The notes: generated by a model not told the origin, from the sequence alone. A stretch of DNA of 5,726 bases from Caulobacteraceae bacterium (GCA_947479185.1 CANJYY010000194.1:1-5726), one strand, 5' to 3'; shown: positions 1 to 5,726, counted from the stretch's first letter. A program made the numbers and translations.

Positions 1-47
1 CAGGCGGCCATGGCAAGGCACATGGCCGACGTAATTATCACTCGCAT
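1..47 (-). CDS. N-terminus of a probable exported protein (partial, runs off left edge)
   Basis: Reading minus from the ATG at 47, fifteen codons are open to the window edge and give MRVIITSAMCLAMAA, a short basic start followed by a hydrophobic stretch. This resembles the beginning of a Sec signal peptide; the Cys at residue 10 could be a lipoprotein Cys only if the remainder fits, which cannot be seen. The start is supported by a strong Shine-Dalgarno sequence, GGGGGGTGA, ending four bases before the ATG and close to a full anti-SD complement. A TTGACA hexamer (minus strand, 118-113) lies about 66 bases upstream and could be a -35 box, but no convincing -10 follows it. The gene lies beyond the hairpin that ends the upstream NMO-like gene, so it is probably its own transcription unit. 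No function can be assigned from 15 residues. Confidence 0.5.
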   Translation of the reverse strand, partial: MRVIITSAMCLAMAA

Positions 48-171
48 GGATTCACCCCCCAAGGTCACCCGCAACCTGCAGGCGGCGGCACCCTCAACGG
101 TTGGCCGGAAACTGTCAACGCGGCCGCAGCCGTCGCTTGAACGGAAATCCGGATGGATGATCTGTGGTCGG

Positions 172-211
172 AAAAGTCCGGTTCCGGGGGACGGGAAAAC
201 CCGCCCCCCGG
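172..211 (-). terminator. Rho-independent-type terminator after the NMO-like gene
   Basis: The arms 184-195 and 200-211 form a 12-bp stem around a 4-base loop (TTTT on the minus strand). Eleven pairs are Watson-Crick. The remaining position is A/C on the plus strand but a G-U wobble in minus-strand RNA, so the hairpin is better in the direction of the upstream gene. It begins about 14 bases after the TAG stop at 225-227. The T-run is poor: only TTTT at 175-172, eight bases beyond the stem. It is therefore a strong hairpin with a weak tail. Confidence 0.55.
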
Positions 212-224
212 TTCGGTGTCGGGC

Positions 225-1247
<1,023 letters not shown>

Positions 1248-1281
1248 TCACGCCACGTCAGGCAAGAGGCGGAAATCGGCG

Positions 1282-1755
1282 TCAGTCGCGCGACGGAACC
1301 GTGCCCACGGTTCCCGGCGGTTCGCTGTCCGCGGGGGCCGACCAGTCCGGCGAGAAGGCCTCCAGCTCCAGCGTCCGCTCCACGGTCCGCTGCAGCACGC
1401 ACATATTGGCGGTGATGGCGGATATCGTACCCCAGTCGGGACTGTAGCGCGCCGCGCAATCGGCGTCGCGGAACGCGATCCAGGCGCGCTGGGCCTTCTG
1501 CACGCCGGCCTTCTGGTCTGGCGTCATGTCGGCGATGACCGCGCGATAGGCGACATTCAGCGCCGCGTCCTGCACCTTCAGTTCGACGCCGATGCAGTCG
1601 ATCATCCCCATGGTCGATGAGCCTTCCGGCGAGTCGAGACAGGCCTGGAGCGCCGGGGTGTAGCGCGCCTCGACGGCGGCTCCGTCGACGGCGAACGCGG
1701 GCGTCGCGGTGAGGGCGCCGATCGCGGCGGGAAGGGCAAGAAAAGCGAGTTTCAC
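1282..1755 (-). CDS. Secreted LprI/DUF1311-family protein, copy 1
   Basis: This is a 157-residue small exported protein of the LprI N-terminal (DUF1311) family, some of whose members inhibit lysozyme. The start is the GTG at 1755, chosen over an ATG at 1863: GGAG lies seven bases before it, and translation then begins with a clean Sec signal peptide (MKLAFLALPA... ending TPAFA, cleavage near residue 22). Four cysteines at 39, 54, 100 and 119 probably make two disulfides in the periplasm. The family signature is clear: VQDAALNVAY at 61-70 and QKAQRAWIAFRDADC at 86-100, followed by RYSPDWG at 103-109. It is about 63% identical, without gaps, to the neighbouring gene at 2027-2479 over roughly 110 residues, with the same cysteine spacing, so the two are tandem duplicates. 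This copy has a longer C-terminal tail (TVGTVPSRD after the shared EPPG). The lysozyme-inhibitor role is known only for some relatives and is not shown by this sequence. Confidence 0.87.
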   Translation of the reverse strand: MKLAFLALPAAIGALTATPAFAVDGAAVEARYTPALQACLDSPEGSSTMGMIDCIGVELKVQDAALNVAYRAVIADMTPDQKAGVQKAQRAWIAFRDADCAARYSPDWGTISAITANMCVLQRTVERTLELEAFSPDWSAPADSEPPGTVGTVPSRD

Positions 1756-2026
1756 AGACAGTCTCCAGTCCCGGCAGGGGGCCGCCTCACTGTCGTCAAA
1801 CCGGGGGCGAATGGCAATTCCACAGCAAGGATCGGCCGGGACGCGCGAATTCCGCCGGAACACATCACCGAATTCCTCAGATCGCGGAAGGCCAGGCGGA
1901 CCTTGCCGCCGCGACGGCGATCGATCCGGCGATCGGCGAGACCTACGCCAGCTTCGGCGTCAGACCCTGGCCGCAGGCCGGCGGGGCTGGCGCGCGGACC
2001 ATTCGTAAACTGTCACCGAATGCCCG
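1756..2026. other. Spacer between the two LprI-like paralogues
   Basis: These 271 bases separate the duplicate genes, both read leftward. I see no convincing gene, terminator or canonical promoter. A TTTGACG match on the minus strand (around 1802-1796) resembles a -35 box for copy 1, but no -10 follows at normal spacing. Two GAATTC sites lie about 20 bases apart (near 1848 and 1870) with similar flanks. A plus-strand reading frame from about 1880 to 2010 has gene-like third-position G/C bias but lacks a start and is unrecognised. Its length would allow an independent promoter for copy 1. Confidence 0.4.
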
Positions 2027-2479
2027 TCAGCCAGGAGGCTCGTCGGCGTCGTACTCATCGGCCGAGTCCAGCCAGTCCGCTGAAAAGCGTTCCAGGTCGA
2101 CGGTTCGCTCGATCGTGCGCTCAAGCACGCACCTGCTGGCCGTAACCGAAGAGTAGTCGCCCCAGTCAGGGCTGTAGCGCGACGCGCAGTCGGCGTCACG
2201 GAAGGCGATCCAGGCCCGTTGAGCCTTCTGCAGCCCGACCTTCTGGTTGGGCGTCAACTGGGCCATCAGGTTCCGGTAGGCCTCGTTCAGCGCCACATCC
2301 TGGATCTTCAATTCCACACTGATGCATTGGTTGGCGCCGGTGTTGGTCTGGCCCTCGATGCGGCCGACGCAGGTCTGGTAGGCGGGCGTGGCGCGGGCGT
2401 CGATGCCAGACGTTTCCGCCGCCGCCGCGGGCGTGGCGACCAGCGCCCCGAGCGTCGCGAGGAGCGCGAGCGCCCTCAC
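2027..2479 (-). CDS. Secreted LprI/DUF1311-family protein, copy 2, coupled to accA
   Basis: This is a 150-residue exported protein of the LprI/DUF1311 family. The GTG start at 2479 shares four bases (GTGA) with the TGA stop of accA, the classic arrangement for translational coupling, and AGGTG four bases upstream lies inside the accA coding end. The Sec signal peptide is MRALALLATLGALVATPAAA with cleavage near residue 20-21. Cysteines at 37, 52, 98 and 117 have exactly the spacing of copy 1 (15, 46, 19). The motifs IQDVALNEAY (59-68) and QKAQRAWIAFRDADC (84-98) are the family core. The tail is acidic (DEYDADEPPG). The frame stays open far upstream through accA in another frame, so a long fused reading is only an overlap artefact. 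Coupling a periplasmic protein to a cytosolic fatty-acid synthesis subunit is unusual. The biochemical role is unknown; the family label rests on the motif and cysteine pattern. Confidence 0.87.
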   Translation of the reverse strand: MRALALLATLGALVATPAAAAETSGIDARATPAYQTCVGRIEGQTNTGANQCISVELKIQDVALNEAYRNLMAQLTPNQKVGLQKAQRAWIAFRDADCASRYSPDWGDYSSVTASRCVLERTIERTVDLERFSADWLDSADEYDADEPPG

Positions 2480-3438
2480 GCCACACCTGTCCGGCCGATG
2501 GCGTAGTAGCGCTCGGCGCGCTGGGTCAGCAGTTCGTCGGCGGTCAGGGTCGACAGCAGGGCCAGCTCTTCCTCGATGGCGTCGCCGACGGCGAGGATGG
2601 CGGCGGCCGGGTCGGAATGGGCGCCGCCGGCGGGTTCCTCGATGATCCGGTCGACCACGCCGGTCTTGATCAGGTCCTGGGCGGTGATCTGCATCTGCTC
2701 GGCGGCGTCCTTGGCCCGCGCGCCGTCGCGCCACAGGATCGAGGCCGCGCCCTCCGGCGAGATGACCGAATAGATGGCGTGCTCGAGGATCAGCACCTTG
2801 TTGCCGGCGGCGATGCCGATGGCCCCGCCGCTCATGCCCTCGCCGGTGATGGTGGCGATCATCGGGGTCTTCAGGGTCAGGCAGCGCTCGGTGCCGCGGG
2901 CGATCGCCTCGGCCTGGCCGCGCTCCTCGGCGCCGAGGCCCGGATAGGCGCCGGCCGTGTCGATGAAGGTCAGCACCGGCAGGTTGAACTGCTCGGCCAT
3001 GTCCATCAGGCGCACCGCCTTGCGGTAGCCCTCGGGCCGGGCCATGCCGAAATTGTGCTTCAGGCGGGTGGTGGTGTCGTGGCCCTTCTCCTGGCCGATG
3101 ACCATCACCGGCTGGCCGCGGAAGCGGCCGAGGCCGCCGATCACCGCCTGGTCGTCGGCGAACTTCCGGTCGCCGCGCAGCTCGACGAACTCGTCGATCA
3201 GGCCGGCCAGGTAGTCGACGAAGTGCGGCCGCTCCGGATGACGCGCGACCTGGGTCTTCTGCCACGGCGTCAGGCGGGCGTAGGACTCCTTGCGCAGCTC
3301 GCCGAGCCGCGAGCGGAGAGCGTCGATCTCGCTGTCGAACGACCCCGCGCCGGCCGTGTCGGAGAGCTTCGACAGCTCCTCGATCTTGCCTTCCAGCTCG
3401 GCGATCGGCTTTTCGAACTCGAGATAGTGCTGAACCAT
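2476..3438 (-). CDS. accA: Acetyl-CoA carboxylase carboxyltransferase subunit alpha
   Basis: AccA pairs with AccD (not in this window) as the carboxyltransferase that moves CO2 from carboxybiotin to acetyl-CoA, forming malonyl-CoA, the first committed step of fatty acid synthesis in the cytoplasm. The protein is 320 residues, against 319 in E. coli. Recognisable family segments, in order: FEKPIAELEGKIEEL (8-22) in the helical N-terminus, ARHPERP (65-71), FGMARPEGYRKA (130-141), FIDTAGAYPG (158-167), GAEERGQAEAIAR (169-181), TGEGMSGGA (198-206), YSVISPEG (223-230) with ASILW (232-236), and EEPAGGAH (267-274). Position 162 is Ala where E. coli has Pro. The start is the ATG at 3438, matching the family N-terminus; its ribosome binding site is weak (AGGCGA). 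It heads a minus-strand run and its stop overlaps the start of an LprI-like gene. Upstream lies a long inverted repeat in the divergent region shared with the SDR gene. Confidence 0.97.
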   Translation of the reverse strand: MVQHYLEFEKPIAELEGKIEELSKLSDTAGAGSFDSEIDALRSRLGELRKESYARLTPWQKTQVARHPERPHFVDYLAGLIDEFVELRGDRKFADDQAVIGGLGRFRGQPVMVIGQEKGHDTTTRLKHNFGMARPEGYRKAVRLMDMAEQFNLPVLTFIDTAGAYPGLGAEERGQAEAIARGTERCLTLKTPMIATITGEGMSGGAIGIAAGNKVLILEHAIYSVISPEGAASILWRDGARAKDAAEQMQITAQDLIKTGVVDRIIEEPAGGAHSDPAAAILAVGDAIEEELALLSTLTADELLTQRAERYYAIGRTGVA

Positions 3439-3507
3439 GAATCGCCTGACGCGGGCTGCCCCTGAGAGCCGCCGAAACTAGAGGGTGGCGGGTGGGGGAG
3501 CAAGGTA

Positions 3508-3595
3508 GGGGCTAGGGATTAGGGGCTAGGGGTTAGCAGGCCCGGGTGTCGGCATGACCGAGAATTCTAGTCCCTAGCCCCTAACCCCTAGCCCC
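3508..3595. repeat. GGGGCTA-type long inverted repeat, copy A
   Basis: The 29-base arms 3508-3536 and 3567-3595 are inverted repeats matching at 26 of 29 positions around a 30-base loop. Three more outer pairs are possible within 3504-3599. The left arm is made of 7-base units of the form GGGGCTA or GGGATTA, and the right arm is its complement. The left arm fits a G-quadruplex pattern on the plus strand (G4-CTA-G3-ATTA-G4-CTA-G4) and the right arm fits one on the minus strand. The loop holds CCCGGG and ends with an EcoRI-type GAATTC. It lies between the divergent accA and SDR starts. A second copy sits at 5414-5485. Confidence 0.85.
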
Positions 3596-3625
3596 TTCCC
3601 TCCAGGCTCGCCCCGAGGCATCCTG

Positions 3626-3645
3626 CTTCAAACAACCGTTTGAAG
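3626..3645. promoter_or_regulatory. Perfect operator-like palindrome upstream of the SDR gene
   Basis: CTTCAAAC and GTTTGAAG form perfect 8-base inverted arms around AACC. The right arm runs into AAGGAA, the ribosome binding site of the SDR gene, so a bound protein would lie just before the start codon at 3657. The CAAAC-N4-GTTTG core matches the PsrA-type consensus I recall for a TetR-family regulator of fatty-acid genes. A related, imperfect copy occupies the equivalent position at 1213-1234. No promoter hexamers are clear between the repeat at 3508-3595 and this site. Confidence 0.6.
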
Positions 3646-3656
3646 GAAACAGCACC

Positions 3657-4442
3657 ATGGGCAAGCTCAAGGGCCGGGTGGCCATCATCACCGGCGCGGC
3701 CAGCGGCATCGGCCGGGCGTCGGCGCAGCTGTTCGCCGAGGCCGGCGCGACGGTCGTGCTGGCCGACGTGTCGGACAAGGTCAACGAGACGCTGGAGCTG
3801 GTGACGAAGGCCGGCGGCCGGGGCGTCGCCATCGTCGGCGACGTGGCCACCACCGCGGTGCTCGACAAGGCCATCGAGGCGGCCGAGATGCTCGGCGGCG
3901 TCGACATCATGTTCGCCAACGCCGGCGTGTCCGGCGGCCTGCCCGGCCTGTTCGAGCTGACCGCCGAGCACTGGACCGAGGTCCTGCGCATCAACACCGT
4001 GGGCGTGTTCCTCGCCGTCCAGGCCGCCGCCCGGCTGATGGCCGCGCGCGGCAAGGGCTCGATTATCTGCACCGCCAGCGTCGCGGGCATCCGCTCGGGC
4101 GCGGGCGGCATGCCCTACAGCGCCTCCAAGGCCGGGGTGATCAGCATCGTCCAGACCGGGGCCAACCAGCTGGCCGGCACGGGCGTGCGGATCAACGCCG
4201 TCTGCCCCGGCCTGACCGAGACCGGCATGACCCAGTTCATGTTCGACCGCGCCCGCGAGCGCGGCACCGAGGGCAAGATCGGCCAGCTCAATCCCCTCCG
4301 CCGGGGCGCCGTCCCCGAGGAGATCGCCCGCGTGGCCCTGTTCCTGGCCAGCGACGACGCCAGCTACGTCAACGGCCAGTTCATCGCCGTCGACGGCGGG
4401 CTGTCGAGCTCGCACCCGGTGGTGCCGGGGAAGATGGCGTAA
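3657..4442 (+). CDS. Classical short-chain dehydrogenase/reductase (SDR)
   Basis: This is a 261-residue NAD(P)-dependent oxidoreductase of the classical SDR family with a full set of motifs: TGAASGIG at 12-19 (cofactor loop), Asp37 at the end of the second strand (favours NAD over NADP), a DV pair at 62-63, NAG at 88-90, Asn113, Ser141, and Tyr154 with Lys158 in YSASK, completing the Asn-Ser-Tyr-Lys tetrad. PGLTET at 184-189 and the C-terminal ASYVNGQFIAVDGG are also typical. The ATG at 3657 is preceded by AAGGAA at good spacing. Length and motifs fit FabG-like, 3-hydroxyacyl-CoA or alcohol dehydrogenase subgroups; the substrate cannot be told from sequence. An operator-like palindrome overlaps its ribosome binding site and a strong terminator follows, so it is probably monocistronic. 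The nearby accA, thioesterase and P450 genes suggest a lipid or acyl-CoA substrate, which is inference. Confidence 0.95.
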   Translation: MGKLKGRVAIITGAASGIGRASAQLFAEAGATVVLADVSDKVNETLELVTKAGGRGVAIVGDVATTAVLDKAIEAAEMLGGVDIMFANAGVSGGLPGLFELTAEHWTEVLRINTVGVFLAVQAAARLMAARGKGSIICTASVAGIRSGAGGMPYSASKAGVISIVQTGANQLAGTGVRINAVCPGLTETGMTQFMFDRARERGTEGKIGQLNPLRRGAVPEEIARVALFLASDDASYVNGQFIAVDGGLSSSHPVVPGKMA

Positions 4443-4451
4443 CCTCCACAC

Positions 4452-4484
4452 CCGTCATCCTCGCGCTTGTCGCGAGGATCCATG
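4452..4484 (+). repeat. Short palindromic (REP-like) repeat R1
   Basis: A 33-base unit: CCGTCATC, stem CTCGCG, loop CTTGT, stem CGCGAG, then GATCCATG. Counting the adjoining ATC/GAT the perfect stem is 9 bp (4457-4465 with 4471-4479). It starts ten bases after the SDR stop. It matches repeat R2 on the other strand at 4547-4579 in all unpaired parts except one base. I recall very similar CGTCATCCTCG...CGAGGATCCATG palindromes as abundant intergenic repeats in alphaproteobacteria. Confidence 0.75.
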
Positions 4485-4504
4485 CGTGATCATCCAGACG
4501 AGAA

Positions 4505-4532
4505 GGGCGCGGCGCGAACCGCGCCCTTTTTT
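4505..4532 (+). terminator. Rho-independent terminator of the SDR gene
   Basis: GGGCGCGG (4505-4512) pairs perfectly with CCGCGCCC (4519-4526) around the loop CGCGAA and is followed directly by six T residues (4527-4532). This is a canonical intrinsic terminator for the plus-strand SDR. Read on the minus strand the same stem is followed by TTCTCGTCT, a poorer tail, so it may also help stop the convergent thioesterase transcript. Confidence 0.92.
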
Positions 4533-4546
4533 CTGCTTCCCGTGTT

Positions 4547-4579
4547 CATGGGTCGTCGGAACAAGTCCGACGATGACGG
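4547..4579 (-). repeat. Short palindromic (REP-like) repeat R2, inverted relative to R1
   Basis: On the minus strand this reads CCGTCATC, stem GTCGGA, loop CTTGT, stem TCCGAC, then GACCCATG, 33 bases like R1. Three positions of the 6-bp stem differ from R1 and each change is matched by a compensating change in the partner arm. It begins about ten bases after the thioesterase stop codon, mirroring the ten-base distance of R1 from the SDR stop. With R1 it brackets the terminator, as paired REP elements often do. Confidence 0.75.
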
Positions 4580-4588
4580 TGGTGGGGG

Positions 4589-5398
4589 CTACTCGTCCCG
4601 CACCCTGACAATCATCGACTGGCTGGCCACCGCCAGCAGTTCGCCCGTCTCCGCGAAGAGGTTCATCGCCCCGTGGCCGACGCCGGCGTGGACGCCGCTG
4701 ATCGAGATGTCGGCCAGCACCCAGCGGGTCGGGACGATCTTCAGGACGCGCAGGGTGTTGTCGAGGCTGTTGCCGCCGGCCTGCAGGCCGAGCGCGGGGC
4801 CGAGGCCCGAGGGCACATAGTCGGCGAACACGGCCAGCAGACTGGCGTCGATGTCGTGTTCCTCGCGGGTCTGAAGCCACATCTGCATGCGGCCGTCGGC
4901 GCTGGGCTCGCCCGTGCGGGTGTCGATGCCGTAGGCGCCGCCGGCGGTGCGGATCTCGATCCGGCGGTTGAGGTTGTCGCCCTGGTCGGGCCACAGCCGG
5001 ATGGGGTCGCAGTCCTCAGGGCGGGGCATCACCGGCATCTGCGGCCACTGGTGGGTGATGGTGTCCGGCCGCGCGCCGAGGGCGGCGTTGACGGTGATGA
5101 TCTCGCTCTCGCCGACGTGCCCCTTCACGCTGGCCTGGGTGGTGTACTTGCCCGCCGCGGCGATCCAGACGTCGAAGTCGACGATCGACGGCGGCCGGGC
5201 GTAGGACAGGTACTGCGCCGTCGCCCAGATCACCGGCCGGCCGCAGGTCTGCTCCAGCGCCGAGATCGACGCGGCCAGCCCGATGCCGCCGTACATGAAC
5301 ATCTGACCCTCGGGCCCGACGCAGACCTTCGGCGTCAGCGGCATGTGCCAGCGGTGCGGATTGTGTGAGGCGCGGAGGTCGAAGAAGGGCGTGGGCAT
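4589..5398 (-). CDS. TesB-like acyl-CoA thioesterase family protein (double hotdog)
   Basis: This is a 269-residue protein resembling acyl-CoA thioesterase II (TesB-like, 4HBT_3 type), which hydrolyses acyl-CoA to free fatty acid and CoA in the cytoplasm. The first hotdog is about residues 35-110: FMYGGIGLAASISALE carries the central helix, followed by AQYLSYARPP and the strand ending VNAALGAR. The second is about 140-266: FADYVPSGLG (191-200), SLDNTLRVL (211-219) and TGELLAVASQSMIV (251-264). Asp193, Thr215 and Gln260 are positioned and spaced roughly like the Asp/Thr/Gln catalytic triad of E. coli TesB, although the mapping is by eye. TesB itself is slightly longer, near 285 residues. The ATG at 5398 is the first possible start after an in-frame stop, yet its leader is C-rich (CCGCCCCC) and has no Shine-Dalgarno sequence; Met19 is a less likely alternative. 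It is transcribed away from the P450 gene and towards the SDR gene. A non-catalytic or differently specific homologue is possible. Confidence 0.8.
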   Translation of the reverse strand: MPTPFFDLRASHNPHRWHMPLTPKVCVGPEGQMFMYGGIGLAASISALEQTCGRPVIWATAQYLSYARPPSIVDFDVWIAAAGKYTTQASVKGHVGESEIITVNAALGARPDTITHQWPQMPVMPRPEDCDPIRLWPDQGDNLNRRIEIRTAGGAYGIDTRTGEPSADGRMQMWLQTREEHDIDASLLAVFADYVPSGLGPALGLQAGGNSLDNTLRVLKIVPTRWVLADISISGVHAGVGHGAMNLFAETGELLAVASQSMIVRVRDE

Positions 5399-5413
5399 GG
5401 GGGCGGCCGGAAC

Positions 5414-5485
5414 AGGGGCTAGGGGCTAGGGGCTAGGGGCTAGGCGAGATTCCTTCTAGTCCCTAGCCCCTAATCCCTAGTCCCT
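5414..5485. repeat. GGGGCTA-type long inverted repeat, copy B
   Basis: The 30-base arms 5414-5443 and 5456-5485 match at 26 of 30 positions; three of the four mismatches become G-U wobbles in plus-strand RNA. The loop is 12 bases. The left arm has four exact tandem GGGGCTA units (5415-5442), an ideal G4-N3 quadruplex motif on the plus strand. The right arm (CCC-TAG-CCCC-TAAT-CCC-TAGT-CCC) is one on the minus strand. The loop carries GATTC at 5448-5452, a GANTC site of the CcrM type. The right half, CTAGTCCCTAGCCCCTAA, is identical to that of copy A. It fills most of the 121-base region between the divergent thioesterase and P450 starts. Confidence 0.88.
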
Positions 5486-5519
5486 CCCTCAACAACGCCG
5501 CCAGTGCTAGCCTCCCCCC

Positions 5520-5726
5520 ATGGACGCCCTCGCCCGCCCGATCATCCCGCCCGCGCCCTATGTGCATCCGGAGGACCTGTCGACGCCGCGGCTGGTGGTG
5601 GCGACGCTCTCCAACACGCTGGGCAACTGGTCGAAGAACGCCTTCGACATCCCGTACGGCCGCCGCAAGGTGCTGGGGGTCGACAGCCTGCTGGTCAACG
5701 ACCCGGCGGCGATCCGCGAGGTGATG
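5520..5726 (+). CDS. Probable cytochrome P450, N-terminal fragment (runs off right edge)
   Basis: Sixty-nine codons are open from the ATG at 5520 to the window end. The protein starts MDALARPIIPPAPYVHPEDL, continues through a helix-like segment (LVVATLSNTLGNWSKNAFDI, about 25-44), then PYGRRKVLGVDSLLVNDPAAIREVM. The last part has the usual P450 N-terminal pattern of a short beta pair followed by a 'v.DPaaireVm' helix, and the proline-rich opening is also typical of soluble bacterial P450s. The heme-binding Cys motif and the I helix would lie beyond the window, so the call rests on the N-terminus alone. If correct, the enzyme is a cytoplasmic heme monooxygenase needing ferredoxin partners. There is no Shine-Dalgarno sequence; the leader is CTCCCCCC immediately before the ATG. 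It is divergent from the thioesterase across repeat copy B. An oxidation role on lipids is inference from context. Confidence 0.72.
   Translation, partial: MDALARPIIPPAPYVHPEDLSTPRLVVATLSNTLGNWSKNAFDIPYGRRKVLGVDSLLVNDPAAIREVM

Noticed and set aside
1756..1863. Alternative upstream ATG for LprI-like copy 1 at 1863
   Set aside because: The added 36 residues are charged and would bury the signal peptide internally. The GTG at 1755 has GGAG at good spacing.
1880..2010. Plus-strand frame with gene-like G/C third positions between the LprI-like genes (contains IDPAIGETYASFGVRPW)
   Set aside because: No start codon with a ribosome binding site, no recognised family, and it continues only as antisense to copy 2. 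It could be a gene remnant but cannot be supported without a search.
2027..3265. A 412-codon minus-strand frame that ends in LprI-like copy 2
   Set aside because: Its first two thirds are arginine/proline-rich out-of-frame translation of accA. The real gene starts at the GTG at 2479 with a signal peptide.
2617..3465. Long plus-strand frame antisense to accA
   Set aside because: Shadow of a well-supported gene; no motifs of its own.
3588..4451. Long minus-strand frame antisense to the SDR gene
   Set aside because: Low-complexity shadow of a gene with complete SDR motifs. It also runs through repeat copy A and both operator arms.
4673..5368. Long plus-strand frame antisense to the thioesterase
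   Set aside because: Shadow frame with repetitive V/A/G/D/R content and no recognisable domain.
5415..5442. Tandem 7-base units considered as a CRISPR or minisatellite array
   Set aside because: Units are far too short for CRISPR and have no spacers; they are better explained as one arm of a long inverted repeat.

Overview
The window reads as chromosomal DNA from a high-GC alphaproteobacterium, most likely a member of the Caulobacterales (Caulobacter, Phenylobacterium or Brevundimonas type). This rests on strong G/C bias at third codon positions, an AccA with the TAGAYPG variant that I associate with alphaproteobacteria, short CGTCATC...GATCCATG palindromes of a kind I recall from alphaproteobacterial genomes, and GGGGCTA-based intergenic hairpins. 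No rRNA, tRNA, CRISPR array, transposase or phage gene is visible. The assignment is inference without database support.

Layout. Bases 1-47 (minus) hold only the first 15 codons of a probably exported protein that leaves the window. A GC-rich hairpin at 184-211 ends a run of four minus-strand genes. In transcription order, right to left, these are accA (2476-3438, acetyl-CoA carboxylase carboxyltransferase alpha), a small secreted LprI/DUF1311 protein (2027-2479) whose GTG start overlaps the accA stop by four bases, a tandem paralogue of it (1282-1755), and a nitronate monooxygenase-like flavoprotein (225-1202). To the right, reading plus, is a classical short-chain dehydrogenase (3657-4442). 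It converges on a minus-strand TesB-like acyl-CoA thioesterase (4589-5398). The N-terminus of a probable cytochrome P450 (5520 onward, plus) diverges from the thioesterase and runs off the right edge.

Non-coding structure is the most notable part. Each of the two divergent intergenic regions (accA/SDR and thioesterase/P450) holds a copy of a long imperfect inverted repeat. Its arms are built from GGGGCTA-like units, and each arm is a G-quadruplex motif, on opposite strands. The convergent SDR/thioesterase region holds two oppositely oriented 33-bp palindromes that differ by three fully compensated base-pair changes and flank a perfect rho-independent terminator. CAAAC-N4-GTTTG-type palindromes overlap the ribosome binding sites of both the NMO-like gene and the SDR, suggesting one shared regulator.

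Taken together, accA makes malonyl-CoA for fatty acid synthesis. The SDR, thioesterase, P450 and NMO-like enzyme look like accessory lipid or acyl-CoA oxidation functions. A PsrA-like (TetR family) fatty-acid-responsive regulator is a reasonable but unproven candidate for the shared operator. The two LprI-like proteins probably act in the periplasm and have no obvious link to lipid metabolism beyond their position.
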